Shown here piece after piece: positions 37,468 to 49,972 of a stretch of DNA of 64,000 nucleotides. The stretch spans positions 33,734,065 through 33,798,064 of the forward strand of contig NW_022098021.1 in NCBI RefSeq assembly GCF_002288925.2, read 5' to 3'. The stretch is from Delphinapterus leucas. Its lineage: Eukaryota; Chordata; Mammalia; Artiodactyla; Monodontidae. Below the pieces are notes generated by a model, which saw only the letters and a list, made by a program, of their open reading frames with translations, had not been told where the DNA came from and ran no database searches. How positions within the stretch are numbered: the stretch's first letter is position 1; each line of letters opens with the position of its first letter. The position numbers were made by a program, and so were the translations under genes.

Positions 37468-39317
37468 ACAAGAGAAGAGAACAAAAGAGGAAGGGAAGAA
37501 AAAAGACCGACAAAAAAAAAAAAACCCCAAACAATTAAGAAAATGGCAATAGGAACATACATATCAATAACTACCTTAAGTGTAAATGGATTAAATGCTC
37601 CAACCAAAAGACATAGACTAGCTGAATGGATACAAAAACAAGACCCATAGATATGACGTCTACAAGAGACCCACTTCAGACCTAGGGACATATACACACT
37701 GAAAGTGAGGGGATGGAAAAAGATATTGCATGCAAATGGAAATCAAAAGAAAACTAGAGTAGCAATTCTCATATCACACAAAATAGACTTTAAAATAAAG
37801 ACTATTACAAGGGACAAAGAAGAACACTACATAATGTCCTTCAAGGGATCAATCCAAGAAGATATAACAATTGTAAATAGATATGCATCCAACATAGGAG
37901 CACCTCAATACGTAAGGCAAATGCTAACAGTCATAAAAGGGGAAATCGACAGTAACACAATAATAGTGGGGGATTTTAACACCCCACTTTCATCAATGGA
38001 CAGATCATACAGAAAAGTAATAAGGAAACACAAGCCTTAAATGACACATTAGACCAGAAAGACTTTAATGATAACTAGGACATTCCATGTGAAAACAGCA
38101 GAATACACTTTTTTCTCAAGGGCACCTGGAACATTCTCCAGGGTAGATCACATCTAGGGCCACAAATCAAGCCTTGGTATATTTCAGAAAATGGAAATCA
38201 TATCAAGCATATTTTCTGACCACAGGGCTATGAGATTAGAAATCAATTGCAGAAGAAAAAGCTTTAAACCCACAAACATATGGATGCTAAACAATATGTA
38301 ACTAAACACCAATTGATCACTGAAGAAATTAAAGATGAGATCAAAAAATACCTAGACACAAATGAGCATGAAATCATGATGATCCAAAACCTATGGGATA
38401 CAGCAAGAGCAGTACTAAGAGGGAAGTTTCTAGCAATACAATTTTACCTCAGGGAATATGAAAATGCTCTAATAAACAACCTAACCTTACAACTAAAGCA
38501 AATAGAGAAAGAACAAACAAAACCAATAGGTAGTAGAAGAAAAGAAATCATAAAGAACAGAGCAGAAACAAATGAAATAGAAATGAAGAAAAGAATAGCA
38601 ATGATCAATGAAATGAAAAGCTTCTTCTGTGAGAAGGTAAACAAAATTGATACACCTTTGGCCAGACTCATCAAGAAATAAAGGGAGAGGACTCAAATCA
38701 ATTAAATTAGAAATGATAAAGGAGAAGTTACAATGGACACCACAGAAATACAAATGATCATAAAAGACTGCTACAGCCAAATATACACCAATAAAATGGA
38801 CAACCTAGAAGAAATGGGGAAATTCTTAGAAAGGTACAACTTTCCTAGACTAAATCAGGAAGTATAGAAAATTGGAACAGAGTAATCACAAGTACTGAAA
38901 ATGAAACTGTGATTAAAAAATTTCCAACAAACAAAAGTCCAGAACAAGATGGCTTCACAGATGAATTCTATTAAACATTTAGAGAAGAGTTAACACCATT
39001 CCTTCTCAAAGTATTCCAAAAAATTATAGAGGAAGGAACACTCCCAAGCTCACTCCACAAGTCCACCGGTACACTGATACCAATAGCAGACAAATATATC
39101 ACACAAAAACAAAAATTACAGGTCAGTATCACTGATGAAGATAGATACAAAAATCCTCAACAAAATACTAGCAAATCTAATCCAACAACACAATAAAAGG
39201 ACCATACACCACTATGCAGTTGGATTTATCCCAGGGATGCAAGGATTCTTCAACGTATGTAAATTAAACAATGTGATACACCACATTAAGAAACTGAAGA
39301 GTAAAAAGGATATGGTC

Positions 39318-39880
39318 TTTTCATTTTTTTCAGATTCCATATATATGTGTTAGCATATGGTATTTGTTTTTCTCTTTCTGACTTACTTCACTCTGTATGA
39401 CAGACTCTAGGTCCATCCACCTCACTACAAATAACTCAATTTCGTTTCTTTTTATGGCTGAGTAATATTCCATTGTATATATGTGCCACATCTTCTTTAT
39501 CCATTCATCTGTCGATGGACACTTAGGTTGCTTCCATGTCCTGGCTATTGTAAATAGAGCTGCAGTGAACATTTTGGTACATGACTCTTTTTGAATTATG
39601 GATTTCTCAGGGTATATGTCCAGTAGTGGGATTGCTGAGTCATATGGTAATTCTACTTTTAGTTTTTAAAGGAACCTCCATAATGTTCTCCATAGTGGCT
39701 GTATCAATTTACATTCCCACCAACAGGGCAAGAGGGTTCCCTTTTCTCCACATTCTCTCCAGCAATTATTGTTTGTAGATATTTTGATGATCGCCAATCT
39801 GACCCATGTGAGATGGTTATAAAGCAGAAACTAACACACCATTGTAAAGCAATTATACTCCAATAAAGATGTTAAAAAAA
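39318..39880 (+). mobile_element. Twin-primed (5'-inverted) L1 insertion
   Basis: 39,318-39,820 is L1 in inverted orientation, from the ORF2 C-terminus to the start of the 3' UTR (minus-strand frame 39,330-39,572 reads FTAALFTIARTWKQPKCPST). It is joined to 39,821-39,880, the extreme 3' end in plus orientation with a poly-A. About 350 bp between the two parts is missing. Flanking duplications aaaaaggatatggtc (39,303-39,317) and aaaaagggtatggtc (39,881-39,895) differ at one base. This is the textbook product of twin priming during L1 integration. Confidence 0.95.
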
Positions 39881-40681
39881 AAAAAGGGTATGGTCATCTC
39901 TATAGATGCAGAAAAAGCTTTTGACAATATTGAACACCGATTTATGATAAAAACACTCCAGAAAATGGGCATAGAGGGAACATACCTCAACATAATAAAG
40001 GCCATATATGACAAACCCACAGCAAACATCATTCTCAGTGGTGAAAAGCTGAAAGCATTTCTTCTAAGATCAGGAACAAGATAAGGCTGTCCACTGTGTC
40101 CACTTTTATTCAACATAGTTGTGGAAGTCCCAGCCAGAGCAAACTGAGATGAAAAAGAAATAAAATGAATCCAAATTAGAAAAAAAAAAAAGAATTTAAA
40201 ATGTTAACTGTTTGCAGATATGATACTATACATAGAAAATCCTAAAGATGCCACCAAAAACTACTAGACCTCATCAATGAATTTGCTAAAGTTGCAGGAT
40301 ACAAAATTGATACACAGAAATCTCTTGCATTCCTATACACTACAAAGAAAGATCAAAAAGAGAATTTAAGGAAACAATCCCATTTACCATCACACACAAA
40401 ATATAAAATACCTAAGAATAAACATACCTAAGGAAGAAAAAGACCTGTACTCTGAAAATTATAAGATATTGATGAAAGAAATAAAAGAACACAAACAGAT
40501 GGAGAGATATGACATGTTCTTAGAATGGAAGAATCAATACTGTCAAAATGACAATACTATCCAAAGTAATCTACAGATTCATTGTAATCCCTATCAAATT
40601 ACCAATGACATTTTCCACAGAATTAAAACAAAATATTTTACAATTTGTATGGAAACATAAAAGATGCCAAATAGTCAAAGC

Positions 40682-41282
40682 TGTATCTATTTACAATAGT
40701 CAGGACATGGAAGCAAACTAAGTGTCCATCAACAGGTGAATGGATAAAGAAGATGTGGCACATATATACAATGGAATATTACTCAGCCATAAAAAGAAAC
40801 GAAATTGAGTTATTTGTAGTGAGGTGGATGGACCTAGAGTCTGTCATACAGAGTGAAGTAAGTCAGAAAGAGAAAAACAAATACCGTATGTTAACACATA
40901 TATATGGAATCTAAAAAAGAAAAAGAGGTTATGAAGAACCTAGGGGCAGGATGGGAATAAAGATGCAGACCTACTAGAGAATGGACTTGAGGACATGGGG
41001 AGGGGGAAGGGTAAGATGGGACAAAGTGAGAGATTGGCATGGACATATATACACTACCAAATGTAAAATCAATAGGTAGTGGGAAGCAGCCTCATAGCAC
41101 AGAGAGATCGGCTCGGTGCTTTGTGACCACCTAGAGAGGTGGGATAGGGAGGGTTGGAGGGAGGAAGACACAAGAGGGAAGCGATATGGAGATATAGGTA
41201 TATGTAGAGCTGATTCACTTTGTTATAAAGCAGAAACTAACACACCATTGTAAAACAATTATACTCCAATAAAGATGTTAAA
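40682..41282 (+). mobile_element. 5'-truncated L1 3' end
   Basis: The last codons of ORF2 (YYSAIKRNEI type; stop 40,912-40,914), the 3' UTR with polypurine tract (40,997-41,011), AATAAA (41,268-41,273) and a short A tail. It lies in the ORF2 of the host L1, which resumes at 'ggagctggaggaatcaggct' (41,295). A few host bases appear to be missing at the junction and no clear duplication is visible. Confidence 0.9.
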
Positions 41283-42673
41283 AAAAGAGAAAAGGAGCTG
41301 GAGGAATCAGGCTCCCTGACTTCAGACTATATTACAAAGCTACAGTAATCAAAACAGTATGGTACAAAAATAGAAATATAGATCAATGGATAGAAATAGG
41401 ATAGAAAGACCAGAGATAAACCCATGCATCTATGGCCACCTAATCTATGACAAAGGAGGCAAGAATATACAATGGAGAAAAGACAGTCTCTTCAATGTGT
41501 GGTGCTGTGCAAACTGGACAGCTACACGTAAAAGAATGAAATTAAAACACACCCTAACACCATACACAAAAATAAACTCAAAATGGCTTAAAGATCTAAA
41601 TGTAAGACTGGATACTATAAAACTCTTAGTAGAAAACAAAGGCAGAACACTCTCTGACATAAATCACAGAAAGAGATCCACCTCCTAGAGTAATGGAAAT
41701 AAAAACAAAAATAGACAAAAGGGACCCAATGAAACTTAAAAGCTTTTGCACAGCAAAGGGAACCATAAACAAAATGAAAAGACAATCCTCAGAATGAGAG
41801 AAAATATTTGGAAACAAAGTGATCAACAAGGGATTAATCTCCAAAATATACAAACAGCTCATGCAGCTCAATATCATAAAAAACAACAACCTAATCAAAC
41901 AAATGGGTGGAAGATCTAAATAGACATTTCTCCAAAGAAGACATTCAAATGGACAAGAGGCACATGAAATGATCTCAACATCACTATTAGAGAAATGCAA
42001 ATCAAAACTAAAATAATGTATCACCTCATACCAGTCAGAATGATCATCATCAAACCTCTACAAACATGGAGAAAGCCATAATTCTAAAAGATACATGTAT
42101 CTAAATATTCTTTGCAGCACCATTTACACCAGCCAAGACCTGGAAGCAACCTAAATGTCCAACTTAAGAAGACATGGTACATATATACAACTGAATATTA
42201 CTCAGCCACAGCAAAGAATGAAATAAAGCTATCTGCAGTGAAATGGATGAAGCTAGAGATTGTCATACTGAGTGAAGTAAGTCAGAAGTAGAATGACAAA
42301 TATATGATATTGCTTATATGTGGAATCTAAAAAAGTCATACAAATGAGACTTTTGATGAATCAGAAATAGAGTCACAGATGTAGGAAACTAACTTATGGT
42401 TACCAAAGGGGAAAGGATGTGAGGAGAGATAAATTGAGAGATTTGTATTGACATATACTCACTACTATATATGAAACACCTAACTAATAAGAATCCACAA
42501 TATAGCACAGGAAACTCTATTCAATAATCTGCTGTGACCTATATGGGAATAGAATCTAAAAAAGAGTGGTTATGTATATATATGTAAAACTGATTCACTT
42601 TGTTGTACAGCAGTACCTAACACAACATTGTGAAACAACTATGCTGCAATAAAAATTAATTTAAAAAGACATT

Positions 42674-45600
42674 CATTAACTATGTAAAAACAAGACCCAT
42701 CTATATGCTTCCTACAAGAAACTCACTTTATATCTAAAGAGACACATGGACTGAATGTGAGGGGAAGCAAAAAGTTACTCCTTGCAAATGGAAATGGAAA
42801 GAAAGCCAGGTTAGCAATACTTTTATAGAGAAAGTACACTTTAAAACAAAGACAAGAGAAAAAGAAGGATATTACATAATGATAAAAAGGATCAATACAA
42901 CCAGAAGATATAACAGTTGTAACTATATATGCACCCAACTTGGGAGCACCTAAATACATCAAGCAAATATTAACAGACATAATGGGAGAAATTTATGATA
43001 ACACTATAATAGCAGGGTACTTTAACACCCCACTTACATCAATGGAAAGATCATATATATAAAGCAATATATAGATCATATAGCAAATCAATAAAGAAAC
43101 ACTGTCCTTAAAAGACTCATTAGAAAGATATATGATATATATATATAAAACATTCCATTCAAAAGCAGCAGAATACACATTGCTTTCAAGTGCACATGGA
43201 ATATACTCTAAAATAAATCATATTCTAGTCCATAAAACAAGTCTTCTTAATAAATTTAAGAAGACTGAAATCACATCAAGCATTATTTTTTACCACAATG
43301 GTGTGAGATGAAAAAATCAACAAGAAAAAAGACTGCAAAAAACACAAAATTTGGAGGGTTAACAATATACTAGTAAAAAAGAAAAACACAATGGGTTTAT
43401 AAATGAGTTGAAGAGGATATCAATAATGACTGTAGACAAAAGAAAAATAAAACACAATGACCCGAAATCCATGGGATTTAGAAAAAGCAGCTCTAAGAAA
43501 GAAGCTTATAGCAATAAAAGCCTATCTCTTGAAACATGAAAAACCTCAAATAAACAATTTTACATTTTATCTAAAGAAACTGGAAAAAGAAGAAAAGCAA
43601 AACCCAAAGTTAACAGAAAACAAAATAATAATAAAGATCAGAGCAGAAAGAAATGAAATAGAGACTAAAAAACAATAGAAAAGGTCAATGAAACTAAGAT
43701 CAGGTTCTTTGAAAAGATAAACAAAATTGATAAACTGTTAACCATATTCATCAATAAAAAATAGAGAGGAGCCAACTCAATAAAATTAGAAATGAAAAAG
43801 GAGAAATTACAATCAACACCATAGAAATACAAAGGATCATAATAGATAACTATGAACAAGTACACAGACAGCCTAAAAGAAATGAACAAACTTCTAGAAA
43901 TGTACAATCTCCAAAGAATGAATCAGTAAGAATAAAAAAAACTGTAAAGAGAGCAATTACCAGTAATGAATTTGAATCAGTAATAAAGAAAATCCCAACA
44001 ACAAAAAAGTCTAGGACCAGTTGGCTTCAAGGGTAATTCTGCTAAAAACATTAAGGAGAACTAATACCTATCCTTCTCAAACTCTTCCACAAAATTGAAG
44101 AGGAGGAAATTGTTCTCAACTTATTCAAAAGTTTAGCATCACCCTGAATCCAAAACTAGACAAATACACTATTAAAAAAGAAAATTATAGGCCAATATCA
44201 CTGATGCACATAGAACAAAAATCCTAAATAAAATATTAGCAAGCCAAATTTATCAATTCATTAAAAATATTATACATCATGATCCAATGGGATTTATCTT
44301 AGGGATGCAAATATGATTCAATATCTGCAAGTCAAACTATGTTATACCCCACAGTTACAAACTGAAGTATAATAATATTATGATCATCTCAATAGATGTA
44401 GAAAATATTTTGACAAAATTCAACAATCTTAATCTTAAAAACTCTCCACATAGTGGATATCAAGGGAACATACCTGAATATAATAAAGGCCATGTGTGAC
44501 AAGCCCACAGCTAACATCATACTCAATGGTGAAAAGCTGAAAACAATTCTTTTATGATTAGGAATAAGACAAGGATGCCCAGTCTTGCAACATTTATTCA
44601 ACATAGTATTTGAAGTCCTAACAACAGCAATCAGAAAAGAAAAAGAAATAAAATACATCCAAATTCTAAAGGAAGAAGTGAAATTGTCACTGTCTGCAGA
44701 TGACACTATACTATATGTATAGAAAATACTAAAGGCACCATGAAAAAAAACATTTGAACATATCAATGAATTCAGGAAACTTGCAGGTACAAAATTAGTA
44801 TAAGAAATAGTTGCATTTCTATACACTAACAACAAATTATCAGACAGAGAAAATTTTAAAACAATTTCATTTACAGTTGCATCAAAAATAAAATAACCTG
44901 GAATAAATCTAACAAAGGGTGTAAAAAACCTGTACTTGGAAAAATATATCTATGAAAGATATTGAAGACAATGCAAACAAATGGAGAGATAGATCTTGTT
45001 CATGGACTGGAATAATTAATGTTGTAAACTGACCATACTATCAAGGCTACATACAGATTTTATGCAATGTCTCAAATCACAAACCAAGTTTTTCACAAAA
45101 CTGGGAGAAGTCATTCTAAATTTTTTGGAAACATGAAAGAGCCTTAAAAGCCAAAACAATCTTGAGGAAGAACAAAGCTGGAGGTAATACCCTCCCTGAA
45201 TTCAAACTATGCTGCAAAACCATAGTTATCAGAAACAGTATGTTACTGGCACAAACACAGACACATCTATCAATGGAACAAAACAGAGAGCTCAGAAAAG
45301 AATACACACTTTTATCAACAATTAATCTATGACAAAGGAAGTAAGAATATACAATGGAGAAAAGATTGCCTCCTCAATAAAAGGTTTGGGAAAACTGGAC
45401 AGCTAAATGCAAAAGAATCAAATTTGACTACTTTTTCATCATACAAAAAATGAATTATATATTTTAATGTATGACTTGAAACTTAAAACTCCTTGAAGAA
45501 AACATAGACAGTACACTCATTGGCATTGGTTTTAGCAAGGTATTTTTGGCTCTGTTTCTTCAGGCAAGGAAAAGAAGAGAAAAAATAAACAAATGTGACT

Positions 45601-46391
45601 ATATCAAACTAAAGAGCTTTTGCACAGTGAAAGGACTATCAACAAAATGAGAAGACCACCTACTGAATGGAAGAAGATATTTATAAATGAAATATCTGAT
45701 GTGGAGTTGATACCCAAAACATATATATAACTCATACAACTCAATATCAAAAAACACTAGCAAACAAATTAATGCAGGGACAGAGGACCTGAATAGACAT
45801 TTTTCCAAAGGAGACAAACAGATAGCCAATAGACACATGAAAAGATTCTCAACATCACTAATCATCAGGGAAATACAAGTCACAGCCACAGTGACATATA
45901 ACCTCACACCTGTCAGTATGGCTATTATCAAAAAGACATCAGATAAAAAGGGTTGGTGAGGATGTGGAGAAAACCAGACTCTTGTGCACTGTTGGTGGGA
46001 ATGTAATTGGTGCAGCCATTATGGAAAAAAGTGTGGATGGTCCTCAAAAAGGTTAAAAGTAGAACTACAATATGATACAGCAATTCCAAACCTGGGTATT
46101 TATTCAAAGAAAAGGAAAACACTAATTCAAAAAGATATATGCACCCCTATGTTCATCACATATTGCAGCATTATTTACAATAACCAAGATATGGAAGCAA
46201 TCTAAGTGACCACTGATAGATGAATGGATAAAGAAGATATGGTTTATATATACAATGGCATATTTCTGAATCATAAAAATATGAAATCTCATCATTTACA
46301 GCAATATGGGTGGACCTAGAGTGTATTATGCTAAGTGAAATAAGTCAAACAGAGAAAGACAAATACTGTATGATTACACTTATATGTGGAA
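42674..46391 (+). pseudogene. L1 ORF2 relic, second part
   Basis: Endonuclease pieces read AGYFNTPLTSMERS in place of GDFNT, losing the metal-binding aspartate. The RT box is SADD (44,693-44,704), with both aspartates kept. The C-terminal block is at 45,984-46,205 ([14 protein letters not shown]). A great many frameshifts; nothing here could be translated as ORF2p. The first codons lie at 34,340-34,412. Confidence 0.85.
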
Positions 46392-46563
46392 TCTAAAAAA
46401 AAATGTACAAACAAAACAGATAAAGACTGATAGATACAGAGAAAAAACAGATGGTTCCCAGAGAGGAGTTGAGGAGATGAATGAAGATGGTGAGGGAATT
46501 TCAGAGGTTCAAATTTCCAGTTACAAAATAAATGAGTCACAGGTTAAAAAAAAAAAAAAAAAG
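42674..46563 (+). mobile_element. Old L1 LINE, 3' part (continuation from 34,412)
   Basis: ORF2 continues from the codons interrupted at 34,412 and proceeds colinearly through endonuclease, RT and C-terminus to a 3' UTR and a run of 17 A (46,546-46,563). Divergence is visibly higher than in the inserted L1. The 3' UTR looks shortened relative to other copies, with the poly-A beginning soon after 'aataaatgagtcacagg'. Confidence 0.87.
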
Positions 46564-47254
46564 ATGAACTCAATGAGAACAACAAAGAGATAGAAAATAT
46601 AAAAAAGAACCAATCAGAACTGAAGAACATAATAACTGAAGTGAAAAATACACTAGAGGGAATCAACAGTAGATTAGACGATGCAGTGATCTGGAAGAGA
46701 GGGTAGTGAAAATCAACCAATCAGAATAGCAAAAGAGAAAAAAAAGATTTAAAAAATGAGAATAGGTTAAGCGACATTTGGGAATTCATCAAGCATACTA
46801 GCATTCACATTACAGGGATCCCAGAAGGAGAAAAGAAAGAAAAGGAACATTAAAACCTATATGAGGAAATAATGGCTGAAAATTTCCCTAACCTAGTGAA
46901 AGAAACAGACATTCATATTCTGGAAGCACAGACAATCTCAAACAATAGGAACCTAAAGAGATCCACACCAAGACACATTATAATTAGAGTATGAAAATTT
47001 AAAGGTATAGAGAGATCTTAAAAGCAGTAAGAGAAAAAAAAAAGCATCTATGACCTAGAGAACCTCAAGACTATGCACTGATTTTTCAGCAGAAACTTTG
47101 TATCTCAGAATGGACTGGCACAATATTCCAAAGTACTGAAAAGTAAAAATTTACTACCAAGAATATTCTTTCTGGGAAGGTTTTCATTCAGAATTAAAGG
47201 AGAGATAAAGAGTTTCCCAGACAAGCAAAAGATAAGTTCATCACCACTAAACTA
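46564..47254 (+). mobile_element. Isolated L1 ORF1 fragment
   Basis: Coiled coil, RRM ('acattacagggatcccagaa', 46,809-46,828) and CTD ('tttttcagcagaaactttg') of ORF1 in order, ending at 'actaaactagccttg', without leader or ORF2. It begins directly in the poly-A of the preceding L1. It ends where another ORF1 begins, so it looks like a remnant of a deletion or rearrangement. Confidence 0.8.
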
Positions 47255-48097
47255 GCCTTGAAGAGATAGGCAAGCTACCTTAAAATGTATTCAGAGTAAT
47301 GATAGTAAAAAGGATCCAAGATCTTGGAAAAAGAATGGAGGCATGAATCGAGAAGACATAAGAAATGTGTAATGAAAACCAGGATGAAATAAAGAACACA
47401 TAAACAGAGATGAACATACAATAACTGAAATGGAAAAATACACTAGAAGCAAACAATAGCAAAATAACTGAGGTAGAAGAATGGATAAGTGAGCTAGAAG
47501 ACAGAATGGTGGAAATCACTACTGTGAAACAGAATAAAGAAAAAAACATGAAAACAAATAAGGACAGCCTCAGAGATCTCTGGGACAACATGAAACACAT
47601 CAACATTTGAATTATAGGGGTCCCAGAAGGAGAAGAAAAAGAGAAAGGGCCTGAGAATATATTTGAAGAAATTATAATAAAAAGTTTTCCTAACATGGGA
47701 AAGGAAATATAAACCCAAGTCCAGGAAGTGCAGAGAATCCCATACAGGATAAACCCAAGAAGAGACATGCTGAGACACATATTAATCAAATTAACAAAAA
47801 TTAAATACAAAAAAAAAAATTTTTTAAACAACAAGAGAAAAGAACAAGTAACATGATAGGGAATCCACATAAGGTTATCAGCTCATTTTTCAGCAGAAAC
47901 TCTGCAGGCCAGAAGGCAGTGGCATGATATATTTAAAGTGATGAAAGGGAAAAAACCTACAACCAAGATTACTCTACCCAGCAAGGCACTCATTCAGATT
48001 CAACAGAGAAATCAAAAGCTTTACAGACAAGCAAAACCAAAGAGAATTCAGCACTACCAAACCAGCTTTACAACAAATGCTAAAGGAACTTCTCTAG
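47255..48097 (+). pseudogene. L1 ORF1 relic
   Basis: The relic covers most of ORF1. Recognisable codons include the coiled coil ('gaggtagaagaatggataagt'-type heptads), the RRM start near 47,610 ('ttataggggtcccagaagga') and the CTD in 47,938-48,138, ending with 'aatgctaaaggaacttctct' then TAG. Stops and frameshifts break it. Confidence 0.82.
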
Positions 48098-48138
48098 GAA
48101 GGGGAAATGGGAAATGCATACAAAACAAACTACAATAG
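47255..48138 (+). mobile_element. L1 LINE, 5' part (continues at 55,641)
   Basis: Enters at the ORF1 N-terminus ('gagataggcaagctacctta') and runs through the ORF1 coiled coil, RRM and CTD to TAG at 48,095-48,097 and 41 bp of spacer. It is cut at 48,138 by the youngest L1 and resumes at 55,641 after the duplicated aaactacaatag. 5'-truncated, no leader. Confidence 0.9.
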
Positions 48139-48149
48139 CAGACAGTGGG

Positions 48150-48159
48150 AAGATGGCGG
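48150..48159 (+). promoter_or_regulatory. YY1-like site at L1 5' end
   Basis: AAGATGGCGG lies 11 bp from the element's first base. In primate L1 a YY1 site at the same place sets the transcription start; by analogy it would do the same here. Decayed forms appear at the 5' ends of the L1s at 5.9 and 31.3 kb. Confidence 0.7.
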
Positions 48160-48779
48160 AAGAGTAAGATGCAGAGATCACCTTCCTCCCCACAGATACA
48201 CCAGAAATACATCTACAGGTGGAACAACTCCTACAGAACACCTACTGAAGCCTGGCAGAACTCAGACCTCCCAAAAGGCAAGAAACTCCCCACATACCTG
48301 GGTAGGGCAAAAGAAAAAAAGAAAAAAACTGAGACAAAAGAATAGGGACGGCACCTGCACCAGTGGGAGGGAGCTGTGAAGGAGGAAAGGTTTCCACACA
48401 CTAGGAAGCCCCTTCGCGGGCGGAGACTGCGGGAGGCGGAGGGGGGAGCTTCGAAGCCGCGGAGGAGTGCACAGCAACAGGGGTGTGGAGGGCAAAGTGA
48501 AGAGATTCCCGCATAGAGGATCGGTGCCGACCAGCACTCACCAGCCCGAGAGGCTTGTCTGCTCACCCGCCAGGGCGGGCAGGGCTGCGAGATGAGGCTC
48601 GGGTTTCGGTTGGCGGCTTGAACATAGCCTGAAGGGGTTAGTGCATCACGGCTAGCCGGGAGGGAGTCCGGGGAAAAGTCTGCACCTGCCGAAGAGGCAA
48701 GAGACTTTTTCTTCCCTCTTTGTTTACTGGTGCGTGAGGAGAGGGGTTTAAGAGTGCTGCTTAAAGGAACTCCAGAGAT

Positions 48780-48931
48780 GGGCGCAAGCCACAGCTAAAA
48801 GCGCGAACCCCAGAGACGGGCACGAGCCGCGGCTACAAGCGCGGACCCCAGGGACGGGCGCGAGCCGCGGCTAAAAGCGCGGACGCCAGAGATAGGCACG
48901 AGCCGCGGCTAAAAGCGCGGACCCCAGGGAT
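48780..48931 (+). repeat. Four tandem 38-bp CpG-rich monomers in L1 5' UTR
   Basis: Units start at 48,780, 48,818, 48,856 and 48,894, followed by a degenerate start of a fifth. Each contains variants of 'gagccgcggctaaaagcgcg' and 'gaccccagggac'. Each has four to six CpGs. Tandem 5' UTR units that modulate promoter strength are known in mouse L1, though of other length and sequence. Confidence 0.95.
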
Positions 48932-49609
48932 GGGTGGGAGATGCTAAGGCTGCTGCTGCCGCCACCAAGGGGCCTGTCTGGGAGCACAGGTCACTATCCA
49001 CACCCCTCTTCCGCGGAGCCTGCGCAGCCTGTCACTGCCAGGTTCCCGGGATCCAGGGACAACTTCCACGGGAGAACGGGCCTCAGGCTGGTGCAACGTC
49101 ATGTTGGCCTCTGCCGCCGCAGGCCCGCCCCGCATGCAGTGCCCCTCCCTCCCCCCGGCCTGAGTGCGCCAGAGCCCCCGAATCAGTGGCTTCTTTAACT
49201 CCAAACTGTCGGAGCAAAAAACAGACGCCCTCCAGAGACCTACACGCAGAGGCAGGGCCAAATCCAAAGCTGAACACCTGTGAGCTGTGAGAACAAAGAA
49301 GAGAAAGGGAAATCTCTCCCAGCAGCCTCAGAAACAGAGGATTAAAGCTCCACAATCAACTTGATGTACCCTGCATCTGTGGAATACATGAATAAACAAC
49401 GAGTCATCCCAAATTGAGGAGGTGGGCTTCGAGAGCAAGATCTATGATTTTTTCCCCTTTACCTCTTTTTGTGAGGGTGTATGTGTATGCTTCTGTGTAA
49501 GATTTTGTCTGTATAGCTTTGCTTCTAACATTTGCACTAAGCTTCTATCCGTCCCTTTTTTTTTCTAAATAAGTATTTTTTAATTCAATAACTTTATTAT
49601 ACTTTATTT

Positions 49610-49706
49610 TATTTTACTGTATCTTCTTTCTTCTTTTTTCCTTCTTTCCCTCCTTCCTTCCTTCCTCCCTCCCTCTCTCCTTTCTTTCCTTCTTGCCTTC
49701 TTTGCT

Positions 49707-49762
<56 letters not shown>

Positions 49763-49866
49763 TCNNNNNNNNNNNNNNNNNNNNNNNNNNNNNNNNNNNN
49801 NNNNNNNNNNNNNNNNNNNNNNNNNNNNNNNNNNNNNNNNNNNNNNNNNNNNNNNNNNNNNNNNCG

Positions 49867-49928
<62 letters not shown>

Positions 49929-49972
49929 TTCCTTCCTTCCTTCCTTCCCTCCCTCCTTTCTTTCTTTCTTTC
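49610..49972. repeat. Pyrimidine tract, (CTTT)n and CCTT variants, with gap
   Basis: A long CTTT/CCTT simple repeat lies in the L1 5' UTR on either side of a 100-N gap. The frames across it on both strands (SFFL or KKER repeats) are translations of simple sequence. True length is unknown because of the gap. Confidence 0.95.
49765..49864. other. Assembly gap (100 N)
   Basis: Exactly 100 N, a standard placeholder for a gap of unknown size, in the middle of the CTTT tract. Confidence 0.99.

Larger units (their letters stand above)
37543..42330 (+). pseudogene. L1 ORF2 relic carrying two nested L1 inserts
   Basis: Start ATGGCAATAGGA (37,543). Endonuclease pieces (37,705-38,040) retain [16 protein letters not shown] motif A is present as [16 protein letters not shown] (39,869-40,084). 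The FADD box has lost one codon and reads FAD-M (about 40,211-40,219), deleting one of the two catalytic aspartates. C-terminal pieces follow at 41,386-41,688 and the stop is at 42,328-42,330. Interrupted at 39,317 and about 40,681. Confidence 0.88.
34413..42661 (+). mobile_element. L1 LINE nested in older L1, itself carrying three insertions
   Basis: The element begins within a 5' UTR (34,413), followed by ORF1 (36,106 to about 37,467), ORF2 (37,543-42,330) and a 3' UTR with AATAAA (42,648-42,653). It is bounded by the duplication taaaaagacatt. Removing the inserts at 36,227-36,720, 39,318-39,880 and 40,682-41,282 leaves about 6.6 kb of contiguous L1. It is intermediate in age: older than its inserts and younger than its host. 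Confidence 0.92.

Noticed and set aside
48400..49200. CpG island that might mark a host gene promoter
   Set aside because: It lies wholly inside the L1 5' UTR bounded by the target duplication at 48,127/55,629, and no host exon follows.
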